A DNA stretch of 64,000 nt from an uncultured Bacteroidales bacterium. Its GTDB lineage: Bacteria > Bacteroidota > Bacteroidia > Bacteroidales > Paludibacteraceae. A program made the translations under genes and the position numbers. The notes beneath the pieces are model-generated. The model was not told where the DNA came from and searched no databases. It was given only the letters and a program-made list of their open reading frames with translations. The first letter of the stretch is position 1, and the number at the start of each line of letters is the position of its first letter. Location: the NCBI GenBank assembly GCA_902782665.1, contig CACZOA010000023.1, positions 1 to 64,000 on the forward strand, given 5' to 3'. Below, piece by piece: positions 42,452 to 51,415 of this stretch.

Positions 42452-43462
42452 TTAAGGCACCTCTACTGCATTGATGATCTCGTTGATGATGTCATCAGTG
42501 TTCATGTTGTTTGCCTCTGCCTCGTAAGTCAAACCGATACGGTGGCGAAGAATGTCGTGGGCAACTGCTCTCACGTCTTCTGGCAAAACATATCCTCTGC
42601 GCTTTACGAATGCGTAAGCTCTTGATGCCTTTGCAAGTGAGATTGATGCACGTGGAGAACCTCCGAATGCGATCATGTCCTTCAAATTGTTAAGTCCATA
42701 TTCTTCTGGGAATCGAGTAGCAAACACAATCTCGGTGATATATTTCTGGATCTTCTCATCCATATATACGTCATGCACAACTTTTCTTGCCTCGATGATA
42801 TCCTCTGGCTTAAGAAGTGCAGTGACAGTCTTTGGCTCACGCTTTAGCTGTGCCTGGATGATACGCATTTCCTCTTCTCTCTTTGGATATGTGATGATAA
42901 CCTTGAACATGAAACGGTCCATCTGCGCTTCTGGCAATGGGTATGTACCTTCCTGCTCAACTGGGTTTTGTGTAGCCATAACCAAGAATGGAGATGGCAA
43001 CTTGAATGTTGTCTCACCGATTGTCACCTGACGCTCCTGCATTCCCTCAAGCAATGCACTCTGTACTTTAGCTGGAGCACGGTTGATCTCATCCGCCAAT
43101 ACGAAGTTTGCAAAGATAGGTCCTTTCTTGATTGTGAATTCCTCGTTCTTCTGGCTATAGATCTGTGTACCCAACACGTCGGCTGGCAACAAGTCTGGTG
43201 TGAACTGGATTCTGCTGTATTTAGCTGAAATTAATTGGGCTAGAGTAGTGATTGATGCTGTCTTAGCCAATCCTGGAACACCTTCAAGCAACACATGTCC
43301 GTCTGCCAAAAGGGCTATGATCAAAATTTCCTTTAGATGCTTCTGTCCTTCAATGATTGTGTCCATTCCAGAAAGAAGGTTGTCAACGAAAGCACTCTGT
43401 CTTTCAATTCTTTCATTCAAACGGCTGAAATCTGGATTACCGCTTCCTATTACTTCACTCAT
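42452..43462 (-). CDS. moxR: MoxR-family AAA+ ATPase
   Basis: The 336-aa protein has Walker A GVPGLAKT (about residue 59), Walker B FVLADEINRAPAKVQSALLE (about residues 121-140), the sensor region MATQNPVEQEGTYPLPEAQ, and a C-terminal lid domain. MoxR ATPases help assemble or activate VWA-domain complexes. It is the first gene of the bat operon, with a TATACTTG promoter-like box 37 bp upstream. Confidence 0.94.
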   Translation of the reverse strand: MSEVIGSGNPDFSRLNERIERQSAFVDNLLSGMDTIIEGQKHLKEILIIALLADGHVLLEGVPGLAKTASITTLAQLISAKYSRIQFTPDLLPADVLGTQIYSQKNEEFTIKKGPIFANFVLADEINRAPAKVQSALLEGMQERQVTIGETTFKLPSPFLVMATQNPVEQEGTYPLPEAQMDRFMFKVIITYPKREEEMRIIQAQLKREPKTVTALLKPEDIIEARKVVHDVYMDEKIQKYITEIVFATRFPEEYGLNNLKDMIAFGGSPRASISLAKASRAYAFVKRRGYVLPEDVRAVAHDILRHRIGLTYEAEANNMNTDDIINEIINAVEVP

Positions 43463-43498
43463 TGTATCTTTTGTTTTTTGTTTTCTTTAATTCCGTTG

Positions 43499-43506
43499 CA
43501 AGTATA
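43499..43506 (-). promoter_or_regulatory. -7-like box of the moxR-bat operon
   Basis: On the minus strand this reads TATACTTG, one mismatch from TAnnTTTG. No convincing -33 motif was found. Confidence 0.4.
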
Positions 43507-43590
43507 TACCATATAACGATAGAATGTCAAAATTATTGTGCTCCTTTTGTTAAAAATGTTAAAATACCTGCACTGTTGTCTATGTTAATA

Positions 43591-43622
43591 TTCCAAAAGG
43601 AGACGCTTATTATTGCGTCTCC
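43591..43622 (-). terminator. Terminator of the HU/HU-LysM operon
   Basis: GGAGACGC (43599-43606) pairs with GCGTCTCC (43615-43622). On the minus strand the stem is followed by TTTTGGAATATT. Confidence 0.85.
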
Positions 43623-43628
43623 AATGGT

Positions 43629-45281
43629 TTATTTTACGAATTCGTGCTGTATCTCTTTGGCTGTTAGGATACTATGCTCTGAATCTGGATTCACAAGTTT
43701 CGTGTTGTCTAGCATTGGCACTTTGATCTTCGTTCCGGCCTTGATGTGGTTTGGATTTTTGATCACATCTTTGTTGTAAAGATAAATGTAAACCCAAAAG
43801 TCTTTTGCACCGTAGTGTCGAAGAGATACGAGTGTCAGACGACTATTATTACCTAACTTTTCTTCTATCGGATCTCCCTGGTCTGTGATGTCCATTTCTG
43901 GATGTTTTTTCTTCATATAGTTGATGAAGTCATCCTTGAAGTTTGTGTATTTCTGGACATTTTGTTTGACTGCAGGTTTTTCTTCCGTCTTCTCTGCTGT
44001 GTCTTGAGTTGTAGCTTCAGCAATCGAGTCAATCGCTTCTGCATTCTCTTCTGTCTTTTCAGCAATGATCTGTTCCTCAAAGTCCTTGGTCTCCTCATAT
44101 TCAGAAGAATCAACCATGGCTTCTGTCTTCGCAGGTTCGTTTCCTGTTAGTTTATAACGTATTTTGCTGACAATGTTAGGGTCAGACATCCAAGCTACTA
44201 AACCGACAACGAACAGAATACAAAGGAACAATATGATTGCGATTCCTAGTTTCTTTCCGTGTGAGTTTTTGTCATTATTCTCATCATCATCTTCTTTTTC
44301 TTTTGGCAAATCATGACGTTTGAATGTAGACGCGTAAGTGATTGTCTCTTCTGTTTTTGCATCAGATTTTTTATCATCATCTGCTTTAGAATCTTCCTTA
44401 GTCTCCTCCTCAGGCTTTTCTGCTTCAATCTTATCAGTAGAAGATGTATTGGAGTTTTCTGTTGTTGTCTCCTCTGTATGTGTATCTTCGTTGATTGTGA
44501 CAGTTGCAGTTGCTTCTGTTGTTGACTCTTCTGTATTTTCCTCTTCGCTGATAGTAGACGATGAGTTGGAAGTTCCTATATTTTCATTTGTTGTAGAAGA
44601 CACTGTTGTATTAACCTCTTCGTTGACGATAGAAGAAGTTGTTGTGTTTTCTGCCTCTGCAATATTTTCAACCTCAACACTCTGCTCTTCACTAATGATG
44701 TTAGGAATTTGCTGAGTTTCAGTGCTTTGACTTTCAGTGGTGTTTTCTGTAATTGGAGTCTCTACAGTTACCGTCTCCTCTGTTTTTTCATTTGTCTCTT
44801 GGTTGACAACCTCTGTATTTAGATTGCTTATTGTTGCGACAACAGGTTCAACGATAGTGCTTTCAACTGTTTGTACAGGTTCCTCTGTTTCAGTCTTTGC
44901 ATTATTTACTTCTATATCATCATCTTCTGGCTCTGGAGCGTCCACCTCTCCTTCTGGAGCAAGCACGTAGCTTGGTTCGAAGTGAGCATAAGGCTTGTTT
45001 AAGGTTTCCGCCAAAGAAGAATCTGGTGTGAAAGAAATCTTATTGTGAGCTGGAATAATTGTGTTGGCTCCTGTATTTACATCTTTACTCTTTCTCGCAT
45101 CAACTTTGACAACTTTGAATGTGCCAAGACCTTTGATCTTGACATTTCCTTCTGTTTGGAGGCCTTCGCTTATTTGAGCAAAGAATAAACGTAGAAAGTC
45201 TTCCCAACCTTTTTTGTTGATCAGGCTTACGTTTGTGCTCAATAGCTGGGATAGTTCAGAAATAGTGATTTTTTTATTCAT
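43629..45281 (-). CDS. HU-domain / transmembrane / LysM-like fusion protein
   Basis: The 550-aa protein has three parts. Residues 1-98 are an HU/IHF-type DNA-binding domain (MNKKITISELSQLLST onward, with the core GNVKIKGLGTFKVVK and the arm/RKSKDVNTG region). Residues about 110-340 are a long acidic Ser/Thr/Glu-rich disordered linker. Residues 345-366 are a single hydrophobic helix. A second acidic spacer leads to a C-terminal LysM-like domain (about residues 475-525) with LTLVSLRHYGAKDFWVYIY and KAGTKIKVP. No signal peptide precedes the HU domain, so the expected topology is HU in the cytoplasm and LysM in the periplasm, where LysM binds peptidoglycan. The gene overlaps an HU gene by 8 bp and lies beside ftsK. 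Confidence 0.88.
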   Translation of the reverse strand: MNKKITISELSQLLSTNVSLINKKGWEDFLRLFFAQISEGLQTEGNVKIKGLGTFKVVKVDARKSKDVNTGANTIIPAHNKISFTPDSSLAETLNKPYAHFEPSYVLAPEGEVDAPEPEDDDIEVNNAKTETEEPVQTVESTIVEPVVATISNLNTEVVNQETNEKTEETVTVETPITENTTESQSTETQQIPNIISEEQSVEVENIAEAENTTTSSIVNEEVNTTVSSTTNENIGTSNSSSTISEEENTEESTTEATATVTINEDTHTEETTTENSNTSSTDKIEAEKPEEETKEDSKADDDKKSDAKTEETITYASTFKRHDLPKEKEDDDENNDKNSHGKKLGIAIILFLCILFVVGLVAWMSDPNIVSKIRYKLTGNEPAKTEAMVDSSEYEETKDFEEQIIAEKTEENAEAIDSIAEATTQDTAEKTEEKPAVKQNVQKYTNFKDDFINYMKKKHPEMDITDQGDPIEEKLGNNSRLTLVSLRHYGAKDFWVYIYLYNKDVIKNPNHIKAGTKIKVPMLDNTKLVNPDSEHSILTAKEIQHEFVK

Positions 45282-45561
45282 TGTAGTCCTTCTGTATTGA
45301 ATCCTTCAAAATATCACTTGGCTTGAATCCGCAGACCAATTTTGGTGCTGTCATGATTCGCTGTTTAGTAGTGGGGTTGTAGGAAATTCTTCCATCTTTT
45401 TTGCGTAGGTCGAATGAGCCGAAACCAGAAATCATGATTGTGTCGTTGCTCTCCAATACTTTTGCCATAGTGGCAACAGTATCGTCAATCATACTTTCAA
45501 TCTGTTGTGCCTTCATTCCGGTTTTTTCAGATAGAGCGGCTACCAAATCTTTGTGTTTCAT
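45274..45561 (-). CDS. HU-family DNA-binding protein
   Basis: The 95-aa protein has the HU fold: helical N-terminus (MKHKDLVAALSEKTGMKAQQ), the turn MISGFGSFDLRKKDGR, the DNA-binding arm with YNPTTKQRIMTAPKLV, and a C-terminal helix. The arm keeps the NP intercalating proline region. It is co-translated with the HU-TM-LysM gene (8-bp overlap), so the two may form a heterodimer in which this partner completes the HU fold. It has its own TATATTTG promoter box. Confidence 0.93.
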   Translation of the reverse strand: MKHKDLVAALSEKTGMKAQQIESMIDDTVATMAKVLESNDTIMISGFGSFDLRKKDGRISYNPTTKQRIMTAPKLVCGFKPSDILKDSIQKDYNE

Positions 45562-45595
45562 AGTTGTCTTGCATAAGTGGCTTTATTACCATTTG

Positions 45596-45603
45596 CAAAT
45601 ATA
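45596..45603 (-). promoter_or_regulatory. -7 box of the HU operon
   Basis: On the minus strand this reads TATATTTG, 35 bp before the HU start codon. Confidence 0.6.
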
Positions 45604-45790
45604 TCAAAATAATTTGTAATGAAAAACTACAAATATTAAAATATTGATTTTGATTGAAGATTGATTTTTTTCGATGGAATGGGGGCGTTTCAAGTTTCTT
45701 TTTTCATGTCATAAAGATGTGGAATGCAGAGCCCCCCAATTTATATGTGATATGGAATATCATTATAAGAGTACAATCCTTGAGCATATT

Positions 45791-45824
45791 GAAAAAAATA
45801 GAGACGCGGCATCTCCACGTCTCC
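45791..45824 (-). terminator. Terminator of ftsK, GAGACG repeat family
   Basis: GAGACG (45801-45806) pairs with CGTCTC (45818-45823), followed on the minus strand by TATTTTTTT. The arms match the hairpins at 27099, 43599 and, more loosely, 15547. Confidence 0.8.
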
Positions 45825-45865
45825 AATCTTTTCTCTCTAACTTTTAATCTCTAACCTTTTCTCTC

Positions 45866-48448
45866 TTATCTCGGATTATTGTTGTTTATATTCTGCAAAA
45901 TCATTTCAAGAGTGTCAAGGTCGTTGATATATACTTCTCTTGGTTTGCTTCCTACTTGTGGGCCTACGATTCCAGCAACTTCCAACTGGTCCATCAATCG
46001 TCCAGAACGGTTGTAACCCAAACTGAATTTTCGTTGCAACATTGATGTTGATCCTTGTCCGGAACCGACAATCAAACGTGCTGCCTCTTCAAAGAACGGA
46101 TCTCTGTTGCGTAAGTCGATGCCTTTATCTTCTGCTGATTCAACATTTGGATCCACATATTCTGGCAATTCATATGGCTCGAGATATCCTTCCTGTGCTT
46201 GGATAAAGTCGTTGATGGCCTCTACCTCTGGAGTGTCTACAAATGCACATTGCACACGTTCAAGGTTTCCGTTAGACAGGATAAGCATGTCACCTCGTCC
46301 GATAAGTGTTTCTGCTCCTGTGCAGTCGAGGATGGTTTTTGAGTCGATGGCCTGTGCTGTCTTACATGCGAAACGTACAGGGAAGTTTGATTTGATCAAA
46401 CCTGTGATGACGTTGACTGACGGACGTTGTGTCGCAAGTATGACATGGATTCCAATCGCACGTGCTTTTTGTGCCAGTCGTGCCACAGGTGTCTCGATGT
46501 CTTTTCCTACTTGCATGATAAGGTCGGCAAACTCATCAATGATCACTACGATATATGGCAAGAAGTGATGTCCGTTTTCTGGGTTCAGACGGCGTTCTTT
46601 ATATTTATCGTTGTATTCTATAATGTTTCTGACCTTTGCTTTCTTCAACAGTTCGTAGCGGTTTTCCATCTCTACACAAAGACTGTTCATTGCGGCTACC
46701 ACCTTGGTTACGTCGGTGATGATCGCTTCGTCTTCTCCTGGCATTTTTGCAAGATAGTGCTTTAGCAGTGGAGCGTACATTGAAAACTCTACTGTCTTTG
46801 GATCGACTAGCACGAGCTTTAGTTCCGACGGGTGTTTCTTATACAATAGTGACATCAGCACTGCGTTCAACGCTACAGACTTTCCTTGTCCTGTGGCTCC
46901 GGCACAGATGACATGCGGACATTTCGCAAGGTCGATCATGTAGTTGTTGTTGGTGATGGTTTTTCCAAGGATGATTGGCAACTCCATCGTGTTGGTCTGG
47001 TACTTTTTGCTTGCCACCATATCATGCATCGGCACGATAAGTTTCTTCTGGTTGGGCACTTCTATACCTATAGTTCCTTTGCCTGGGATAGGGGCGATGA
47101 TTCGCACACCTTCGGCTTTAAGGCTCATAGCGATATCCTTGTTCAGACTCTGCACTTTGGAAATACGGATTCCTGGAGCCAACGTGATTTCATATAGTGT
47201 GACTGTAGGTCCAAGTTGGGCTTCGATGCTTGTCACCTGTACTCCGTATGTTTCGAGTGCTGAAATGATTCGTTGCTGATTGTCTTTGAGCTCCTCCTCG
47301 TTTGCTTCAATCTTATTGTTAGGATATTCCTTCAAAAGTTCAATTGGAGGGAACTGGTAGTGAGGTAAATCCTCTCTTGGATTTATTGGCTCAAGCTGTA
47401 CGGAATTTTCTTCTTCAAATACCGAAACTGGCATCTCTTGTTCTGCAGGAGTAAGAGTTTGCTCGTTTGCTGACGCTGCGTCTTTAACTGCATTTGGTTC
47501 GTGGTCGAATGGAAGATCATCGTCGTCGTCATTTATTTTGACTTTGAATCCTCCATCTATATTCTCCGCTGGCTTCTCTACTGTTTTTTCAGTTGGCTCT
47601 TCTTTAACCTCAGTCTCGACTACGGTTTTTTCTTCTTGTTTTTCTTCTTTTATGTCGTTATTATTCTCTTCAATTTCTTCTTCATCCTCTTCTACAGTCG
47701 ATTTAGTATCAGGCGTAGTTGTTTCCTCGTTCGAAGATGTGGTAGTCGACTCTCTGTTTTGCTCATTCGCAGTGTTGTTGTCGATCTTTTCCTCTCCCTC
47801 TGTAGAAGACTCAATTTCTTTTTTTGCAAAGTAGTTTTTGACTTTTTCTACGACGTTAGGATACATAAGAATCATGAATATCATAAGTGTAGTGAGAAGC
47901 ACGAGTGAGGTTCCGAACTCTCCAATATATGTGTTCAGTGTAGTGGCTGTGTCCTGTCCGTGAAGTCCACCCCAATATATTGAACTGTTGTCTGAGAATG
48001 GAGTGCAGATAAGTCCGAGCAAAAGAGATATCCATAGCATCCAAAACAGACAATTGCCAATTATTCGACCGATTTGCAGTTTGAAAGATGTCAATATCTT
48101 CATTCCGATACACCAAAGAATTATGATGATGCAGAACGATGAAACTCCGAATGTTTTGTTGACCATGAAGTCGGCGATTACAGCACCGGAAAAACCAGAT
48201 GCGTTAAGTGCACCGTCTTCCGCAATTTGTGTAGGAGATACTCCTGTCTCGATCAGACTTGCATCGGTAGAACTTGTGAAAAAGAAATTGATATAAGCCA
48301 CTGTTACGTATAGGCATACCACTAGCAGTAAAATACCAACACAAATCTTTGTGTTGCTATTGGTCACACTGTTCTTGATGCGTGTCTTTAGTTTGGAGAA
48401 GAAGTTTTCTTTCTTTTCTCCTTCTACAGGTTCATTCTTGCTCGTCAT
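45866..48448 (-). CDS. ftsK: FtsK/SpoIIIE DNA translocase
   Basis: The 860-aa protein has a membrane domain with about four helices (residues 36-215), a long acidic linker (about 220-385), and the motor domains with Walker A GATGQGKS (residues 517-524) and Walker B IVVIIDEFADL (about 633-643). A C-terminal gamma winged helix (about 784-840, with QRKFSLGYNRSGRLMDQLE) recognises polar KOPS-like sequences. It pumps chromosomal DNA through the division septum and activates XerCD at dif. The HU and HU-LysM genes follow downstream in the same orientation, but promoter and terminator signals separate them. It is monocistronic, with TAATTTTG upstream. Confidence 0.96.
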   Translation of the reverse strand: MTSKNEPVEGEKKENFFSKLKTRIKNSVTNSNTKICVGILLLVVCLYVTVAYINFFFTSSTDASLIETGVSPTQIAEDGALNASGFSGAVIADFMVNKTFGVSSFCIIIILWCIGMKILTSFKLQIGRIIGNCLFWMLWISLLLGLICTPFSDNSSIYWGGLHGQDTATTLNTYIGEFGTSLVLLTTLMIFMILMYPNVVEKVKNYFAKKEIESSTEGEEKIDNNTANEQNRESTTTSSNEETTTPDTKSTVEEDEEEIEENNNDIKEEKQEEKTVVETEVKEEPTEKTVEKPAENIDGGFKVKINDDDDDLPFDHEPNAVKDAASANEQTLTPAEQEMPVSVFEEENSVQLEPINPREDLPHYQFPPIELLKEYPNNKIEANEEELKDNQQRIISALETYGVQVTSIEAQLGPTVTLYEITLAPGIRISKVQSLNKDIAMSLKAEGVRIIAPIPGKGTIGIEVPNQKKLIVPMHDMVASKKYQTNTMELPIILGKTITNNNYMIDLAKCPHVICAGATGQGKSVALNAVLMSLLYKKHPSELKLVLVDPKTVEFSMYAPLLKHYLAKMPGEDEAIITDVTKVVAAMNSLCVEMENRYELLKKAKVRNIIEYNDKYKERRLNPENGHHFLPYIVVIIDEFADLIMQVGKDIETPVARLAQKARAIGIHVILATQRPSVNVITGLIKSNFPVRFACKTAQAIDSKTILDCTGAETLIGRGDMLILSNGNLERVQCAFVDTPEVEAINDFIQAQEGYLEPYELPEYVDPNVESAEDKGIDLRNRDPFFEEAARLIVGSGQGSTSMLQRKFSLGYNRSGRLMDQLEVAGIVGPQVGSKPREVYINDLDTLEMILQNINNNNPR

Positions 48449-48477
48449 GTTAAAATAAGTCTCTTTGATAAGTTCTA

Positions 48478-48485
48478 CAAAATTA
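48478..48485 (-). promoter_or_regulatory. -7 box of ftsK
   Basis: On the minus strand this reads TAATTTTG, 30 bp before the ATG, with GTTG 19 bp further upstream as a possible -33 element. Confidence 0.6.
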
Positions 48486-48613
48486 GAAAAAAATCAACAA
48501 CAAACAACGTCATTGATTTTATTTCGGCTCAGATTTTTCCCTTTTCGATTTTGCTTGGGTACAAAGAAGACGTAATGGATTGTAACTGCGTCAGTTAAAG
48601 GTTGTGTGTGCTT

Positions 48614-49240
48614 TTAATCCTTGAAATTTGGAGATTTAATTTCTGGGTTTTTGAATGTTATATTCAGATGTTGTTTGAATCCTGCGTTTACAAGAATAGG
48701 TTGGAGCACATTTTCGGTGTTGCTTTTGGCTATGTTGTTGATTTCTATGTATGAAGTGCTTTTTTTGACATCTTCAATGCCATGCTTGATGACATACTCA
48801 CGCTCTTGCTCTGTAAAGTTTGATCTGAACCAAGATACATACTCACGTGATTTGTCGTGGTCGATTTTTGTACTTGTGATTTCAAGTGTAGGAGAGGGGA
48901 GGGTTATGTCTATTGTAGAGTCGTTTACTGATATGTCATTGGTAGTGACGAAGTTAAGGTCTACAATGATTTTCATTTTGACCTCAATTGGGACCATCAG
49001 TCTTTTTTCTCCTGGCAGAGGTGTGCTGTATCCAAATATTTTTAGTTGGCTGTCGTCGTCAAACGATACGGTCTTGAGCACTGTATATTCAGCAACCTCC
49101 AATTTAGAACAATGGTGTACTCTTTCCCAGAGTACACCAATTGTATCAATTTTATTTGTCTGACTGTCGACGCTTGGATTTTCATTGCCACTGCATGCGA
49201 ATAGCAGAAGTGCGAGCAACGTCGACAGAAATAATCTCAT
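48614..49240 (-). CDS. DUF4230 lipoprotein
   Basis: The 208-aa protein has a lipoprotein signal with FACS (Cys16). The mature domain shows the DUF4230 layout: an early strand KLEVAEYTVLKTV, then IEVKMKIIVDLNFVT, a repeated strand-turn with DSTIDITLPSPTLE, and a C-terminal helix plus strand ending KQHLNITFKNPEI. Family function is unknown. It starts 4 bp after dapA and shares its promoter. Confidence 0.82.
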   Translation of the reverse strand: MRLFLSTLLALLLFACSGNENPSVDSQTNKIDTIGVLWERVHHCSKLEVAEYTVLKTVSFDDDSQLKIFGYSTPLPGEKRLMVPIEVKMKIIVDLNFVTTNDISVNDSTIDITLPSPTLEITSTKIDHDKSREYVSWFRSNFTEQEREYVIKHGIEDVKKSTSYIEINNIAKSNTENVLQPILVNAGFKQHLNITFKNPEIKSPNFKD

Positions 49241-49244
49241 ATTA

Positions 49245-50138
49245 TTATTTGATTAGATCCAATTTCTTCATTTCTGCAAGAAGCAATGCTTTGTTCTCGT
49301 CAGTCATCTTGCAAAGAGGAAGACGGTACTCTTCCTTCATCATACCCATTGCTGCCAAAGCTGCTTTCACTGGGATTGGATTGCTCTCAACGAACAGAAG
49401 GTCCATCAAATGACGGTATTTATAGTGGATCTCACGTGCCTCTGCAGCCTTACCTGCGATAGACAACTCCATCATTTTTGCAAATTCTTTAGGGAATATG
49501 TTGCAGGCCACTGAAATACATCCGTCTGCACCTAACAGGTTGGAAACCATAGATGTACCGTCGTCGCCAGAATAAATCTTGAATCCTTTCTTTCTTCCCT
49601 CTACAAGAGTCTCGATGATACCGATGTTTCCACTTGCTTCCTTGATTCCGACGATGTTCTCGAAATCGTTGGCAAGACGGAATACAGTCGCAGGTTTGAT
49701 TGCTGAACCTGTACGTCCTGGCACATTATATAGGATGATAGGAAGATTCACATTGTTCGCTAGTTCCGCAAAGTGAAGGTACATTCCCTCTGCTGTAGGT
49801 TTGTTGTAGTATGGCCCAACCACTAGGACGGCATCAACACCTGATGAAGCTGCGTTCTTTGTGTAGCTGATGCATGAGGCTGTGCTGTTGCTGCCTGTTC
49901 CGGCGATCACAGTCATCTTGCCACCGATACGTTTCATTGTGTGCTCGAACATCTGAGCGTCTTCTTTCTCGCTCAAAGTAGGAGTTTCTCCTGTTGTTCC
50001 ACACACTACGACACCTGATGTGCCATTCTCCAAATGAAAGTCCAAAAGTGCGTCATACGATGCGTAATCGATTGATCCGTCGCTATTAAACGGTGTGACC
50101 AATGCTGCAATTGAACCCTGTAACGTAAATGTATCCAT
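49245..50138 (-). CDS. dapA: 4-Hydroxy-tetrahydrodipicolinate synthase
   Basis: The 297-aa TIM-barrel enzyme condenses pyruvate with aspartate semialdehyde, the first committed step to meso-diaminopimelate and lysine. The Schiff-base lysine is in NIVGIKEASGN (about residue 163). The substrate-binding GTTGE, the catalytic tyrosine in LYNVPGRTG and the C-terminal helical domain are all present. In a Gram-negative anaerobe it feeds peptidoglycan synthesis as well as lysine. The DUF4230 lipoprotein gene follows 4 bp after. Confidence 0.95.
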   Translation of the reverse strand: MDTFTLQGSIAALVTPFNSDGSIDYASYDALLDFHLENGTSGVVVCGTTGETPTLSEKEDAQMFEHTMKRIGGKMTVIAGTGSNSTASCISYTKNAASSGVDAVLVVGPYYNKPTAEGMYLHFAELANNVNLPIILYNVPGRTGSAIKPATVFRLANDFENIVGIKEASGNIGIIETLVEGRKKGFKIYSGDDGTSMVSNLLGADGCISVACNIFPKEFAKMMELSIAGKAAEAREIHYKYRHLMDLLFVESNPIPVKAALAAMGMMKEEYRLPLCKMTDENKALLLAEMKKLDLIK

Positions 50139-50170
50139 TGTATCTTATTTTCTTCAAAGTAGTAATGATG

Positions 50171-50178
50171 CAAAATTA
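50171..50178 (-). promoter_or_regulatory. -7 box of dapA
   Basis: On the minus strand this reads TAATTTTG, 33 bp before the dapA ATG. Confidence 0.55.
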
Positions 50179-50204
50179 ATAAACTTTTAGGAATGATTTT
50201 GCAT

Positions 50205-50735
50205 TTAATAATAGAAATATCCGAAGATTCCGCTCATTATAATCAGATATATCGGATTGACCTTGAAAAAGAATGTGGCTATGAAAACTATCGCGCATAT
50301 TATCACGCTTTCAAAACCGATGAAATTCTCTTTGTTCATCATGAGCACTCCGGCTGAAAAAATCAATCCGACGACGATTGGTTTGAGCGACGCCAGCAAT
50401 GCCTTGACATAGTGGTTCTCTTCGTTCTTGAATAGCCAGGTGATCACCGCTACCATCAGGAGCACAGTAGGCAAACATAATGCGAATGTTGTGAATATGG
50501 CTCCAATAACGCCTCCTTGATTATAGCCGATATATGTGGCACAGTTTATGGAGATTGGTCCGGGAGTCATTTGGGATAATGCGAGAATGTCGGCAAACTC
50601 GCTGTTGGTCATCCATCCGTTTTTGTCCACGACGTCGAATTGGATCATTGAGATCATTCCGTATCCACCACCAAAACCGAACAATCCGATTTTGAAGAAA
50701 CTCCAGAATAGTTTCAAATACATTATTATATCCAT
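50205..50735 (-). CDS. Chromate transporter family protein, second half-size subunit
   Basis: The 176-aa protein is one ChrA-type domain with about five or six membrane helices. Family motifs are FGFGGGYGMI near the N-terminus and ALSQMTPGPISINCATYIGY. Half-size (SCHR) transporters are encoded in pairs that act together. It is 18 bp after its partner gene and ends the trk operon. Chromate export is the family label; the physiological anion is uncertain. Confidence 0.85.
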   Translation of the reverse strand: MDIIMYLKLFWSFFKIGLFGFGGGYGMISMIQFDVVDKNGWMTNSEFADILALSQMTPGPISINCATYIGYNQGGVIGAIFTTFALCLPTVLLMVAVITWLFKNEENHYVKALLASLKPIVVGLIFSAGVLMMNKENFIGFESVIICAIVFIATFFFKVNPIYLIIMSGIFGYFYY

Positions 50736-50753
50736 TTCTTCAGTTTCTTGGTT

Positions 50754-51395
50754 TTAGTCGTTTTCTTTTTTTGTTGAAATGAACTCCACGTTTTTCTCAT
50801 CATCTTCTTCTGAATCATCATGATTGTCTGTGTCGTTGTCGGATTTTTTCTTGTCTATATCCTTGATTTTCCGATATTCCCAGCATAATGTGCAGATGAT
50901 CGCTGCCATTATGATGTAGACGGGAGATATTTTCAGAAATACTACCACTGCCGCCACCAAAATAGGGATTGGCAGGAATTTCCATGATAATTCTGATTTG
51001 ATGAACATTTTGACTGACGGAGCTAGAATAAGAGCCACTACGCATGGACGTATGCCGTCAAATATTTTCATCACAGTTTCGTTTTCTCTAAACTCTTGGA
51101 AACATGTGCTTATGGCTCCTATGATCAACAATGATGGAAGAACAGCTCCAAGGAATGAAACTGCAGCTCCACATTTTCCAGCGATCCTGTAGCCTACATA
51201 AAGGGCTGTGTTGACGGCAAACACTCCGGGCAATGACTGCACAATGGTGATCATTTTCCAGAACTCTTTTTCGTCAATCCATTTTTTTTGTCTGACAACA
51301 GCCTGCTCGACGAGGGCTAGCATTGCGTATCCGCCACCGAGAGTGAAACTTCCAATTTTCAGGAATGTGGTGAGTAGGTCGAAATATAGTCTCAA
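50754..51395 (-). CDS. Chromate transporter family protein, first half-size subunit
   Basis: The 213-aa protein is a ChrA half domain with GSFTLGGGYAMLALVEQ and the matching VQSLPGVFAVNTALYVGYR. After the last helix comes an acidic cytoplasmic tail (about residues 180-213) rich in Asp, Glu and Lys, absent from its partner. The apparent start codon is TTG, 20 bp after the thioesterase gene, and no better start is visible. Together with the next gene it makes a complete two-chain transporter. Confidence 0.83.
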   Translation of the reverse strand: MRLYFDLLTTFLKIGSFTLGGGYAMLALVEQAVVRQKKWIDEKEFWKMITIVQSLPGVFAVNTALYVGYRIAGKCGAAVSFLGAVLPSLLIIGAISTCFQEFRENETVMKIFDGIRPCVVALILAPSVKMFIKSELSWKFLPIPILVAAVVVFLKISPVYIIMAAIICTLCWEYRKIKDIDKKKSDNDTDNHDDSEEDDEKNVEFISTKKEND

Positions 51396-51415
51396 TGTTA
51401 AATGATTTCTATGAT

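Larger units (their letters stand above)
45562..45865. other. Gene-free interval between HU and ftsK
   Basis: Apart from the HU promoter and the ftsK terminator/repeat it holds only unremarkable sequence and a pyrimidine-rich CTCTAAC/CTTTT stretch at 45829-45870. Confidence 0.5.

Noticed and set aside
44313..44970. Ser/Val-rich and Cys/Phe-rich frames opposite the HU-LysM gene
   Set aside because: They are antisense shadows of the acidic low-complexity linker; codon pattern belongs to the minus-strand gene.
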